A DNA stretch of 64,000 bases from Chitinophagaceae bacterium. Lineage in GTDB: Bacteria > Bacteroidota > Bacteroidia > Chitinophagales > Chitinophagaceae. The position numbers were made by a program, and so were the translations under genes. The notes beneath the pieces are model-generated. The model did no database searches. It was given only the letters and a program-made list of their open reading frames with translations, and was not told the origin of the DNA. The stretch spans positions 124,001-188,000 of the forward strand of contig JAEUVB010000003.1 in NCBI GenBank assembly GCA_016786845.1, written 5' to 3'. Below, piece after piece: positions 36,816 to 45,773 of the stretch (its first letter is position 1; each line of letters begins with the position of its first letter).

Positions 36816-37730
36816 ATGAATACAGCCATCTGCGTGCGAGAAATATCTAAATCCTTCGGGAATTTCAGTGCGGTTAATCAACTCAGTTTTACAGTACAAC
36901 AAGGTGATATCTACGGATTTTTAGGCCCCAATGGATCTGGTAAAAGCACGACGCTGCGTATGATGATGGGATTAATAAAACCCAGTGCCGGTGATATCGA
37001 AATATTCGGCACCTCATTGAGCCTGCATCGTCATTCAATTATGCGTAAAGTAGGTTGTATCATTGAGAAACCGGACTTTTACGGGTACATGAGTGCCCTA
37101 GACAATTTGAAGTTGTTTGCCCGGGCTAATTTATTAACTTATTCGCCCAAGCAATATCAGGATTTGTTTCATTTGGTTGGATTGACCGGGCGTGAAAAAG
37201 ATAAGGTTAAAACTTACTCTCATGGTATGAAGCAACGATTGGGTTTGGCTCAAGCCTTGATTCATGACCCTGAACTAATTATCCTTGACGAACCCAATAC
37301 CGGATTAGATCCTCAGGGTATAATCGATCTTCGTAATCTAATTCTGCAACTCAATCAGGAAAGAGGAAAAACGATTTTATTCTCATCCCATATTTTGACT
37401 GAGGTACAACAACTCTGCAATAGGATGGTGGTTATTAATAAAGGTAAATCTGTGGTTGAAGGTAAGGTTGAAGAATTATTGTCTACCGAATCTATGCATG
37501 TCAGAATTGAATTATCTCAGTTGGATAAAGCCATTGAATCCATAAATCAAAGTACCTATCGTCCTAAGCTGGTCAATATAGATGATCATTTGTTTCGATT
37601 TAAAATGAGCAAGCAAGAGATTCCTGAGTTGTTGAGATTTTTCATGGACCAACAAATTGACATACTCAGAGTGGATTATAGAAATGAACTGGAAGAATAT
37701 TTTTTAAAAATAACGACCGATCAATCATGA
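36816..37730 (+). CDS. ABC transporter ATP-binding protein
   Basis: 304 residues from the ATG at 36816 (a TTG at 36783 is also open). Walker A GPNGSGKST (38-46), the signature YSHGMKQR (about 134-141) and Walker B LIILDEPNTG are complete. The last 80 residues form a C-terminal domain of ABC-2 type ATPases. It provides energy for the permease that starts 4 bp before its stop (ATGA overlap). With the permease and the LolA-like gene it forms a three-gene operon. Confidence 0.93.
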   Translation: MNTAICVREISKSFGNFSAVNQLSFTVQQGDIYGFLGPNGSGKSTTLRMMMGLIKPSAGDIEIFGTSLSLHRHSIMRKVGCIIEKPDFYGYMSALDNLKLFARANLLTYSPKQYQDLFHLVGLTGREKDKVKTYSHGMKQRLGLAQALIHDPELIILDEPNTGLDPQGIIDLRNLILQLNQERGKTILFSSHILTEVQQLCNRMVVINKGKSVVEGKVEELLSTESMHVRIELSQLDKAIESINQSTYRPKLVNIDDHLFRFKMSKQEIPELLRFFMDQQIDILRVDYRNELEEYFLKITTDQS

Positions 37731-38575
37731 AAGAATTTAAAGCCATATTGATCAATGAGCTGATTAAAACCATGAAAAGACCCAGGACTTATATCGGGTT
37801 CGGTGTCATTACCTTCGTCTGCCTCATGCTTCAAGCTGCCTTCTACAAGGATGGAAAGGAAATACTTTCTTTCGTGACCCAGCAATTTGAAAATGTATTT
37901 AATATAGAAGGGCGAGTATTGAATGGCAATTTGATTTGTTTTATTCTTTTGCAAACCCTCATCGTACAAATGCCATTATTAGTGGCTTTAGTAACAGGCG
38001 ATGCTGTTAGTGGCGAAACAGCCAGTGGTACGATTCGGTTCTTATTAACACGTCCGGCCAGTCGCACTAAAATCGTTTTAGCCAAATGGTTGGCCGGTTT
38101 GTTTTATACTTTACTCCTGCTGATTATATTGGGTATAATGGCTTTGGTCGTATCGCGATTCATATTCGGTGAAGGTGACCTGATGTCCCTCAACAGTGAA
38201 GGACTTACGGTGATCTCCGGTGATGATATCAATTGGCGTTGGGGTTATGCATTTTTAATTGCCTTTCTGTCTTTAGGCGTAGTGGCCTCATTGGGTACAT
38301 TTTTGTCCTGTATCCTGGATAATTCCATTACACCCATCGTGAGTGTAATGGCCATCATTATTATTTTCACCATTATTGGTATGTTCGATTTACCGAGCTT
38401 TGATGTGATCAAACCATTCCTGTTCACTACCCATATGATTTCCTGGAAGAACTTGTTTGAAGATCCAATTCCATTTCAAGATATTCTCATTTCCATAGTT
38501 GTATTGGCCTTTCATATCCTTTTATTTATCTCTTTGTCTATATTTTATTTTAATCGTAAAGACATCCAATCCTGA
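37727..38575 (+). CDS. ABC-2 type permease
   Basis: 282 residues with about six hydrophobic segments and a NosY/ABC-2 pattern: a cytoplasmic start (FKAILINELIKTMKRPRTYIGFGVI), then TASGTIRFLLTRPASRTKIVLAKWLAG, typical of the coupling segment. It probably exports a lipid or drug-like substrate with the preceding ATPase. It overlaps the ATPase by 4 bp and the LolA-like gene by 1 bp. Confidence 0.88.
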   Translation: MKEFKAILINELIKTMKRPRTYIGFGVITFVCLMLQAAFYKDGKEILSFVTQQFENVFNIEGRVLNGNLICFILLQTLIVQMPLLVALVTGDAVSGETASGTIRFLLTRPASRTKIVLAKWLAGLFYTLLLLIILGIMALVVSRFIFGEGDLMSLNSEGLTVISGDDINWRWGYAFLIAFLSLGVVASLGTFLSCILDNSITPIVSVMAIIIIFTIIGMFDLPSFDVIKPFLFTTHMISWKNLFEDPIPFQDILISIVVLAFHILLFISLSIFYFNRKDIQS

Positions 38576-39270
38576 TGAAATCTGTCACACTTTTTTTTCT
38601 GCTTATCATATCGTCTAGTTGTTTCGCCGGAGATGATCCGGGTACCTTAATTCGCAATTTGAATAAAAAATTCAAATTGATCAATGACTATACGGCTCAA
38701 GTATATATGCAGTTTGACATTCCGGGGGTGAAAATGAAGAGTATGAATGGGAAGGTGTTTTATAAACAACCGGATAAATTTCGCATCAAAGCCAAAGGAA
38801 TTTTCTTTTTGCCCAAACAAAACCCAATGCAGCAAGTCAGCAGTATGCTATTGGATACCATGTCTTATACCTCGGTAATCTCCGGATATGAAACGATACA
38901 AGGTAAGAATTGTGCCATTGTCAATATCATTCCATTAAAAAATACCTCAGAACTCATTTTAGGAAAATTTTGGATCGACTTGCAAAACCCACTCGTATAT
39001 CGTTCACAAATTACCACACGTAACAGTGGAACGCTGGACACGGAAAGTTTCTATAGCGATCGATCAGCTTATGCATTACCGGAAAAAGTCATTATTCATG
39101 TAGAAGTCAATAAAATAAAAGTTCCTAAGATGATGGCAGCGGATTTAAATAAAAAATCCAAGCCTAAATCGGATCCGAATATTAAAGAAAAAGGGACGAT
39201 TATTTTAAGTTTTTCAAACTATAAAATAAATACCAAACTGGATGATGAAGTGTTTATTAAGGAAGATTAA
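38575..39270 (+). CDS. LolA-like outer membrane lipoprotein-sorting protein
   Basis: 231 residues with an N-terminal signal peptide (about 1-19). The domain has LolA/LolB-like features: LINDYTAQVYMQFDIPGVKMKSMNGKVFYKQPDKFRIKAK and the later KFWIDLQNPLVYRSQ strand pattern. Such proteins bind acyl chains of lipoproteins or lipids in a half-barrel. Being co-transcribed with an ABC-2 pump it may carry a hydrophobic product away from the pump. The substrate is unknown. Convergent with the M1 peptidase gene, 3 bp apart. Confidence 0.8.
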   Translation: MKSVTLFFLLIISSSCFAGDDPGTLIRNLNKKFKLINDYTAQVYMQFDIPGVKMKSMNGKVFYKQPDKFRIKAKGIFFLPKQNPMQQVSSMLLDTMSYTSVISGYETIQGKNCAIVNIIPLKNTSELILGKFWIDLQNPLVYRSQITTRNSGTLDTESFYSDRSAYALPEKVIIHVEVNKIKVPKMMAADLNKKSKPKSDPNIKEKGTIILSFSNYKINTKLDDEVFIKED

Positions 39271-39273
39271 TCC

Positions 39274-41130
39274 TTAAGATGCTTTCAATAATTTTTCCAG
39301 TTTGCCGGCTGTTTGCGGATGATAATTCATGCGGGCTTGCTCAAATATTTTCTTAGCCATCTCTTTACCTTTAGGTGTTTTCAGCATTTCTGAATATAGA
39401 GGCTCCAAAAATTTCATACGACCTACCCGTGATAAAAAGTCTGTCATAGCAGCATAAGCCGGTTCATATCCCGTTGCTATCGCGAGCTTATACCATTCAT
39501 CTGCAATTTCACTATTGCCGGACTGAGTCAATTTGAATACCAAATCCAGGTCAGCCATTTTTTCAAGGGATAAAGTTCTTGGGAGTTTGCGTAAGAACTG
39601 CAACCATTCATGCGTTGACCAATTTCTGGCATTCAATTTTGAAGCGGTCAGACTCGTTTCAAAATCCTTTCGCTGTGCATCTACATTCACAAAACGGGAT
39701 GGTGTAAGATGCGGACAATTATCCGGAAGACTCGGCTCATAAATCCATTCTCTTACCTTTAATTGATTCCTTTTATTGGTATCTCCCTCAAACAAATGCT
39801 TATCCATAAAGACTAAGCATATTTCAGTAGTAGTAGGTTTAAATGCATTAGTACTAAAATATTGATTCAAGAAAGCATCAAATTTTGGTCTACCTACATT
39901 TCTTTCTAACATTCTTAAGAATACCGCACCTTTTTCATAGGGAATATTCGAAAATCCATCTCCCGGGTGACGCTTATTCAGATCAACCCTCAATCGGGTA
40001 TCCGCATGCGTCATACCTAAAGTTGCGAAATCGCTTTGCATATCCTGATATCCCAGTTCCCATAGCATTTCGGTATACGATGTATCGGTAATGCTTTCCA
40101 TGATACGGCGTTCGAAATAGGTTGTAAATCCTTCATTCAACCATAGATCGTCCCAAACCGCATTCGTGACCAGATTTCCACTCCAGCTATGGGCCATTTC
40201 ATGGGCGATTAAAGACACCAAACTTTTATCACCGGCTATGATTGTCGGTGTTGCAAATGTCAAACGAGGGTTTTCCATACCACCGATAGGAAAGGATGGG
40301 GGAGCAATCAGTACATCATATTTACCCCAACGATAAGGACCGCCCAAAGCTTCGGCAGCCTTCATCATGGCCGGAATATCACTCAGTTCCCTGGCAGCTT
40401 GTTCCAGTTGTGAGGGTTCGGTATAGACTCCGGTACGTTCATCAATCGCTTGATATTCAATATCACCAATGGCCAAGGCAATCAAATAGGTTGGAATCGG
40501 TATTTCCATATCAAAATCATACAAAGCCTTTTCATTTTTCTCCGTAGGATTCTTTGCACTCATCACTGCCATCATCCCTTTAGGTACTTGCACGGAAGCA
40601 TGATAGGTGATGCGATTGGCAGGTGCATCCTGACAGGGAATGAGTGAACGGGCTTGAATACTTTCACATTGGGTAAACATGTATGGCATTTTTTTACCGG
40701 CGGTTTGTTCCGGCGCTAACCATTGCATCGCTAATGCTTTAGGTCCGGTTGTATATTCAATAGACACTATACTATCCTTTTCGGTAATCGGAATGGACAA
40801 TCCACTGCCATAACTCTCTAAAAAAGGTGTGAGGAAGAATTGAACTTCTTTACCATTGACCTTGATTTTTCTGATAGTCAAATCATAGGTATCAAAATGA
40901 ATAAACTTTGCTTTCGTCAGGTTTTCAAAAGACCATGTGGCCAATGCATCTACTTGCTTCTTATCAAAATCAACAATGGCTTCCCAATTGAGATGCTTGG
41001 TTCGAACATCTTTGATATTTGAAAAAGTATGGGTGGCCGGATTAAATTCTATGACATTGCTGCTATTTCCCGGTTTGCAAGCCTGCAAAACAACGGTAAT
41101 CAAGAATATCTGTGCGAGTATTTTATGCAT
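39274..41130 (-). CDS. M1-family aminopeptidase, lipoprotein
   Basis: 618 residues with a lipobox signal (VLQAC, Cys18). The zinc site HEMAHSWSGN (about 308-317) and NEGFTTYFE (about 327-335), with GGMENP before it, identify the M1 family of the leukotriene A4 hydrolase/aminopeptidase type; the C-terminal domain resembles leukotriene-A4 hydrolase-C. It removes N-terminal residues from peptides, here probably at the outer-membrane or periplasmic face. Convergent with the LolA-like gene. Confidence 0.93.
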   Translation of the reverse strand: MHKILAQIFLITVVLQACKPGNSSNVIEFNPATHTFSNIKDVRTKHLNWEAIVDFDKKQVDALATWSFENLTKAKFIHFDTYDLTIRKIKVNGKEVQFFLTPFLESYGSGLSIPITEKDSIVSIEYTTGPKALAMQWLAPEQTAGKKMPYMFTQCESIQARSLIPCQDAPANRITYHASVQVPKGMMAVMSAKNPTEKNEKALYDFDMEIPIPTYLIALAIGDIEYQAIDERTGVYTEPSQLEQAARELSDIPAMMKAAEALGGPYRWGKYDVLIAPPSFPIGGMENPRLTFATPTIIAGDKSLVSLIAHEMAHSWSGNLVTNAVWDDLWLNEGFTTYFERRIMESITDTSYTEMLWELGYQDMQSDFATLGMTHADTRLRVDLNKRHPGDGFSNIPYEKGAVFLRMLERNVGRPKFDAFLNQYFSTNAFKPTTTEICLVFMDKHLFEGDTNKRNQLKVREWIYEPSLPDNCPHLTPSRFVNVDAQRKDFETSLTASKLNARNWSTHEWLQFLRKLPRTLSLEKMADLDLVFKLTQSGNSEIADEWYKLAIATGYEPAYAAMTDFLSRVGRMKFLEPLYSEMLKTPKGKEMAKKIFEQARMNYHPQTAGKLEKLLKAS

Positions 41131-41208
41131 ATAAAAAATTAAAGGGATAAAAGTAAAGAAAAATTGGAAACACCGCGCATCGTGGTGTAAAACGAAACGC
41201 CCTTAAAA

Positions 41209-41946
41209 CTAGCTATTCGTAAATATACTGTACGAAGCCTCAGCCTGTATGATCAGCATTTCATAACCGTTTAGAATTTGTGCCCCTTCCTTTTCGCAAA
41301 AGGTTAGAAACTTCGTTTTCTCCGGATTATAGATCATATCAAATGCAAAATGCTTGTCGCTCACAAATCCATAGGGGATGGGTAAAAGATCATTCACATC
41401 CGGATACATGCCCACCGGTGTTGTATTGATGAGTATGGTATAGTCATTAAAAAGGGCTTCGGTTAAATCGCCATAGGTGATCCCTTCATTGATTTCATTC
41501 CTGGAAACGTGCAGAAAGGGAACATGATGTTTTTGCAAGACATATCTCACCGCCAATGAGGCTCCACCGGCTCCAAAGATGAGGGCTTTCTTATGACGAA
41601 GGGAGAGGTGTTTGAGTAAGGATTCTTCAAACCCGATCACATCCGTATTATAACCTTTCAACCGGCCTTTACGAATCGTAATGCAATTCACCGCACCGAC
41701 CTGCTGTGCGATAGGGTCTATTTCATGAAGATAGGGAATGATTTTTTCCTTGTAAGGAATTGTGACATTCAAACCATCCGGATTTTCAGTGAGAATCAAT
41801 TCACCTAATTGGTCTAAATCTTTGAGCGGAAAAGATTGATAGATCGCATCAATTTGTTCTTCTTTGAATTTGCGTGTGAAATATTCCTCAGAAAATGAAT
41901 GACTGAGCGGGTAACCTATGAGACCGTATTTTGGAGAATGTTTAAT
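41209..41946 (-). CDS. aroE: Shikimate dehydrogenase with disturbed 5' end
   Basis: About 245 residues of continuous frame. Core motifs are complete: YPLSHSFSE (shikimate binding), NVTIPYKE with catalytic Lys66, GYNTDVIGFE with Asp, GAGGAS (NADP-binding), NTTPVGMYP. AroE reduces 3-dehydroshikimate in aromatic amino acid synthesis. But there is no ATG before the conserved start: the frame is open only from ATC/ATT codons at 41949-41944, and a TAA at 41958-41956 cuts off the in-frame ATG upstream. The first TTG, at 41799, would lose the substrate-binding part. A 14-bp tandem duplication at 41937-41964 is the likely cause. Start is therefore uncertain. Confidence 0.75.
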   Translation of the reverse strand: MKHSPKYGLIGYPLSHSFSEEYFTRKFKEEQIDAIYQSFPLKDLDQLGELILTENPDGLNVTIPYKEKIIPYLHEIDPIAQQVGAVNCITIRKGRLKGYNTDVIGFEESLLKHLSLRHKKALIFGAGGASLAVRYVLQKHHVPFLHVSRNEINEGITYGDLTEALFNDYTILINTTPVGMYPDVNDLLPIPYGFVSDKHFAFDMIYNPEKTKFLTFCEKEGAQILNGYEMLIIQAEASYSIFTNS

Positions 41947-42025
41947 GATGAATGTTTAATGATGAATAATGACAATCATTCAATGTAGCGCATAATTAAA
42001 CATTTAACATTTAGCATTCAACATT
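41937..42025. repeat. Heptad-based repeats: 14-bp tandem duplication and inverted counterpart
   Basis: The unit AATGTTTAATGATG occurs twice in tandem (41937-41950, 41951-41964). About 30 bp further, 41995-42025 contains its approximate inverted counterpart built from the same AATGTT-type heptads. It lies between aroE and the phosphosulfolactate synthase gene, and overlaps the aroE start. Confidence 0.65.
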
Positions 42026-42035
42026 GACATAAGTT

Positions 42036-42797
42036 CTATTTATCGAGGTAAAACATAAAGGTATCTCCACGCAGACCAACTCGAGTGGCTTCTAAGGGAA
42101 TCACTTCATTTGGAGCAATATTACCCAAATTGACATTACATCCACACAGCTCAAGGAAGTATACCTGTTGTGCTTTTTGCGGGGCTTCCCAAATAATTTT
42201 ATCCTGTGGTATTTGAGTCAGAATTTCCTGTACCAAGCCTTCACGAACTTCACCGCTACTTCTATAAATGCCTACATTTCCTGCTTCACGGGCTTCCGCA
42301 ATGACATATTGACTACCGGCTTCCAATTCAGCCTTCATCAATTCAATCCATTTGTAAGGCGGTATAATGTGTGCCGCATCTTTACTTCCGACTTCACTGA
42401 GCACGGTTACATGCTTGGCTAGTTTTTCGATATAGCCACATTTTTCAGAATGGGGTATCGTGATGGAACCATCGGAAACTTCAACATATTTCAATCCAAA
42501 ATCCTGTATCATTTGAAGATACTCTTCAAAACGATCACGAATTAAAAACGCCTCGAATAAAGTTCCTCCCAAATAAACAGGAATATCCTGGTCGGCATAG
42601 ACCTTAAATTTTTCTTTCAAATTTGGAGTCACCATAGAGGTTCCAAATCCTAATTTCACTATATCCGTATATGGACCGGCTATGGATAGAAAATTCTTTA
42701 CTTCTTCTATACTGAGACCTTTATCCATCACCATGGTCAGTCCTTCGGTTCTGTTTTTTTGAGTACGGGTTGGAATTTGAGGAAGATTGTAATTCAT
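42036..42797 (-). CDS. comA: Phosphosulfolactate synthase (ComA-like)
   Basis: 253 residues of the ComA family (TIM barrel). Motifs include KLGFGTSMV, VEVSDGSITIP, SEVGSKD, and EAREAGNVGIYRSSGEVR. The enzyme joins PEP and sulfite to give phosphosulfolactate, the first step of one coenzyme M route in methanogens and of sulfolactate-derived compounds in bacteria. In Bacteroidota it may feed cysteate or sulfonolipid synthesis, an inference. The following genes of a full pathway are not next to it. ATG at 42797. Confidence 0.88.
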   Translation of the reverse strand: MNYNLPQIPTRTQKNRTEGLTMVMDKGLSIEEVKNFLSIAGPYTDIVKLGFGTSMVTPNLKEKFKVYADQDIPVYLGGTLFEAFLIRDRFEEYLQMIQDFGLKYVEVSDGSITIPHSEKCGYIEKLAKHVTVLSEVGSKDAAHIIPPYKWIELMKAELEAGSQYVIAEAREAGNVGIYRSSGEVREGLVQEILTQIPQDKIIWEAPQKAQQVYFLELCGCNVNLGNIAPNEVIPLEATRVGLRGDTFMFYLDK

Positions 42798-42875
42798 GGC
42801 GCAAAAATAGGGAAAAGTAATTAACGGATTTGGAATTTATGACCGAGCTTAAACGGCTACATGACTGAACGCATT

Positions 42876-43424
42876 TTACTGCTTTTGCAGACGGATCAAC
42901 AGATCATACACTGCTTTCACATCCGGTATCATTTCCAGTTTACTACCGGCATTCAGCGTACCCGGGATCATTCCTTTTATTCTATTTTGATCCGGGATCA
43001 GAGGCCCAAAAGTAATGGTGCCGCTGAGGTCGGCATTTTCGGTATAGCTTATTTCCGGCAAGGTTTTTATCTGCAGCGATTGAAAGGTTTGGGTAAACAA
43101 TCCTGATCGAATAATTACCCGATCCTGAGTAATGCCATATATGGTTTTCGCTCTTATTCGGGCATCTACAAAAAATCGACCGAATATGAGATATAAACCG
43201 ACCAGTACAAATGGAATACCCCAAAGTTTAAAGAAAAAAGGAGTGCCCATCGCGAATGCCATTATTTCCCAAAAGATGGCAAAGCCTCCCCAAAGTAAAC
43301 TAAAGGGAACCATGAAAAGGTCTGTTTTGCGAAAAAGCAATCCCGTTTTCGGACGCCCCGTCCATTGAAAGTTTTCATGTGCAGTGAGGGCAGGGGTGAG
43401 TTCCTGTTCAAGATCGAAATTCAT
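42876..43424 (-). CDS. bPH2/DUF304-type membrane protein
   Basis: 182 residues from the ATG at 43424; a further ATG at 43460 is open upstream. Two transmembrane helices lie at about 30-55 and 60-80, followed by a bacterial PH-like domain with the pattern KTIYGITQDRVIIRSGLFTQTFQSLQIKTLPEISY and ending near ITFG. Function is unknown; such proteins have been linked to membrane stress and surface structures. It is divergent from the FabZ-like gene. Confidence 0.8.
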   Translation of the reverse strand: MNFDLEQELTPALTAHENFQWTGRPKTGLLFRKTDLFMVPFSLLWGGFAIFWEIMAFAMGTPFFFKLWGIPFVLVGLYLIFGRFFVDARIRAKTIYGITQDRVIIRSGLFTQTFQSLQIKTLPEISYTENADLSGTITFGPLIPDQNRIKGMIPGTLNAGSKLEMIPDVKAVYDLLIRLQKQ

Positions 43425-43559
43425 GACAAGCAAATTTCGTTCAATATACGATTTTTTCATTGGAGCCGATTGAAGGCAAAACCACATTTAGCCTGATGAT
43501 TGATCCAGCACATAAAAGTCACACTTTCATTCTTCCGAAGCATCCATTATCTTTATCGC

Positions 43560-43976
43560 ATGCTTCCAATTTCTACAACAGACCTATTGCCTCAAAAGGC
43601 CCCTTTCACCATGGTCGATACATTGTTGGTATCCAATGATCAATCCATTGAAACAACGTTCACTATTCCCCAAGAAAACCCAATGGTGAACGATGAAGGA
43701 TTTTTTACCGAAGGAGGCCTCATTGAAAATATGGCTCAAAGTACAGCGGCCGGATCCGGTTATTTTTTTACCAGTCGGGGAGAGGAAGTGCCGGTGGGAT
43801 ATATAGGCGCTGTCAAGCATGTGGAAATAGTGCAATTGCCAAAGGTGGGGGAGCAATTACATACTTTTATGGAGACTAAAAACCGCATTGGGAATGCCAG
43901 CATCGTAGCCGGTAAAATTTATTCGGAGAATCGTTTAGTAGCTTCCTGTGAATTAACTATTTTTGTGAACAACTAA
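43560..43976 (+). CDS. FabZ-like hot-dog protein lacking the usual histidine
   Basis: 138 residues from the ATG at 43560. The hot-dog fold of 3-hydroxyacyl-ACP dehydratases is recognisable (LLPQKAPFTMVDTLL at the start, GLIENMAQS with Glu56 at the position of the catalytic glutamate, YIGAVKHVEI later). However the GHFPG motif with the catalytic His is replaced by NDEGFFTEGG, so canonical dehydration is doubtful. Similar His-less relatives occur in Bacteroidota flexirubin or aryl polyene-type loci. It is first of a three-gene unit with an exported unknown (15 bp on) and the ketoacyl synthase. Confidence 0.82.
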   Translation: MLPISTTDLLPQKAPFTMVDTLLVSNDQSIETTFTIPQENPMVNDEGFFTEGGLIENMAQSTAAGSGYFFTSRGEEVPVGYIGAVKHVEIVQLPKVGEQLHTFMETKNRIGNASIVAGKIYSENRLVASCELTIFVNN

Positions 43977-43991
43977 AAAAAATTATAGATC

Positions 43992-44636
43992 ATGAAAAAG
44001 ATCGCTTTATTTCTTTTGCTTCAGATGGTTCTTATCGGATCAAAATCTGCAATGGCCCAATTGAGCGCCGATGATGTATTTAAAACGAAGGTGCCTGTGA
44101 CCTGGTTGGGTATCGATTTTTCGGAAGTCCGTTTTATTGGTCCGGCTTCAGGTTGGGGGGAAGTGAGTACGAAGTCACCGACAGAAATGCGTGATAATTA
44201 TTTCCCGGCCTGGAATAACCTGATTGCCAATGAACCAAAAAATTTCCGTGTGGAAGAAGCCGTTTCCCGGCCTTCGGTTGAATATGCGATTGAGGTGACT
44301 GCAAAAGCAAATGAAAAATCCAATAAAAAAGAAATTTTCAGTGAATCCATTTCTGATTATCAACTTTTAAAAGAAGATGATATCAAGGCCATGGTAAAAA
44401 AATACGACTTCAAAGGTAAAACGGGTTTAGGTTTTTGTCTGATCGCAGAAGGCATGAGCAAGGGAAGAGAAGAAGCGAGCTTCTGGGTCACCTTTGTGGA
44501 TATGGATAGTAAAAAAGTATTATATACAAAACGTGTAACCGGTAAAGCCGGCGGTTTTGGATTCAGAAATTATTGGGCCGGTTCAGTGAAAAGCGTCTTC
44601 AAAACCATGAAGAAGGATTTCTTAAAGTGGGATTAA
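43992..44636 (+). CDS. Conserved exported protein of unknown function
   Basis: 214 residues with a signal peptide (about 1-22, ending AMAQ). The mature part begins ADDVFKTKVPVTWLGIDFSEVRFIG and ends with FRNYWAGSVKSVFKTMKKDFLKW; no known domain is recognised. I have a weak memory that such proteins are widespread in Bacteroidota. Its place between the FabZ-like and ketoacyl synthase genes could link it to the product or its transport, but it may be an unrelated passenger. The spacers are 15 and 3 bp. Confidence 0.7.
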   Translation: MKKIALFLLLQMVLIGSKSAMAQLSADDVFKTKVPVTWLGIDFSEVRFIGPASGWGEVSTKSPTEMRDNYFPAWNNLIANEPKNFRVEEAVSRPSVEYAIEVTAKANEKSNKKEIFSESISDYQLLKEDDIKAMVKKYDFKGKTGLGFCLIAEGMSKGREEASFWVTFVDMDSKKVLYTKRVTGKAGGFGFRNYWAGSVKSVFKTMKKDFLKWD

Positions 44637-44639
44637 GAT

Positions 44640-45773
44640 TTGCAGAACCAACTACCAGTTAACATCACTGCTACCGCTCTTACAACTCCTTTAGCCATAG
44701 GGGTAGATGAAAATATGCAAGCCTTATTATTAGGTGCTAGCGGAATACAGCAGTTACACGATGAGCAGTTTTCAAATTTCCGTTTACCCCTTGCGGCATT
44801 TGATCAAAATCAGATTGCGGCATGGCAAGACCGGTTTAATACATATTCCCGCTTCGACAGTCTATTATTAGCTTGTGCGGCGCAATTAAAGGATAAATGT
44901 ACTATCGATTTATCTTCTCCGGAAGTGGCGATCATCATGTCGACAACCAAAGGAAACATTGAATTATTAGACGATGTCCGGCATACCGAAAAATGCTTAC
45001 TGACCTACTCGGCCAATTTGTTGAAAGATTATTTCCAAAACCCCAATGAACCCTTTATCATTTCCAATGCCTGTATATCCGGACTGAGTTCCATTCTTTG
45101 GGCAAAAAGATTATTACAAAGCAACCAATTTAAACATGTCGTTGTGATCGGTTGTGATGTTCTGACCCGTTTTGTCATCAGTGGGTTCAATTCATTTCAT
45201 GCCCTGAGCAAAGAGCCTTGCAGACCATTTGATAGTCAACGTAACGGCATCAATCTGGGAGAGGCAGCCGCAGCTTGTATTCTGAGTGCCGGAGATAATG
45301 TTGAAGGTGTTGAAATTTTATCAGGACTCGTCAGCAATGATGCCAATCATATTTCAGGCCCTTCAAAGACCGGTGAAGAACTGGCCCATTGCATTCAGTA
45401 TGCTTTACAATCCGCCAATATTCAACCAACGGAAATAGGTTTTATTTCTGCCCACGGAACAGCGACAGTCTATAATGATGAGATGGAATCTAAAGCTTTT
45501 GAAATAGCCGGCCTTACGAACATTCCGGTGTTCAGCCTGAAAGCTCATTACGGACATACTTTAGGTGCTGCCGGTGTACTTGAAACCATCATCAGTTCCG
45601 AATGCCTGAAGAAAAATATCGTACTTCCCAGTGTTAACTTTGAATCCATGGGTGTCAGCGGAAATATTCAAGTCAATACGCATTTATTGCAGAAGGAAAG
45701 CCGTTATGCCATCAAAACCGGTAGTGGATTTGGTGGTTGTAATGCGGCATTGTTGCTGGGTATCAATATGTAA
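44640..45773 (+). CDS. Beta-ketoacyl-ACP synthase, FabF-like
   Basis: 377 residues, starting with TTG at 44640, 3 bp after the previous stop; there is no ATG near the conserved N-terminus. The triad of elongating condensing enzymes is intact: Cys145 (NACISG), His272 (SAHGTATVYNDE) and His306 (KAHYGHTLGAAG). The enzyme would extend an acyl chain by a decarboxylative condensation with malonyl-ACP. It is shorter than FabF (about 410), and resembles condensing enzymes of Bacteroidota polyene or resorcinol loci. No ACP, ketoreductase or chain-length factor is adjacent. Confidence 0.87.
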   Translation: MQNQLPVNITATALTTPLAIGVDENMQALLLGASGIQQLHDEQFSNFRLPLAAFDQNQIAAWQDRFNTYSRFDSLLLACAAQLKDKCTIDLSSPEVAIIMSTTKGNIELLDDVRHTEKCLLTYSANLLKDYFQNPNEPFIISNACISGLSSILWAKRLLQSNQFKHVVVIGCDVLTRFVISGFNSFHALSKEPCRPFDSQRNGINLGEAAAACILSAGDNVEGVEILSGLVSNDANHISGPSKTGEELAHCIQYALQSANIQPTEIGFISAHGTATVYNDEMESKAFEIAGLTNIPVFSLKAHYGHTLGAAGVLETIISSECLKKNIVLPSVNFESMGVSGNIQVNTHLLQKESRYAIKTGSGFGGCNAALLLGINM

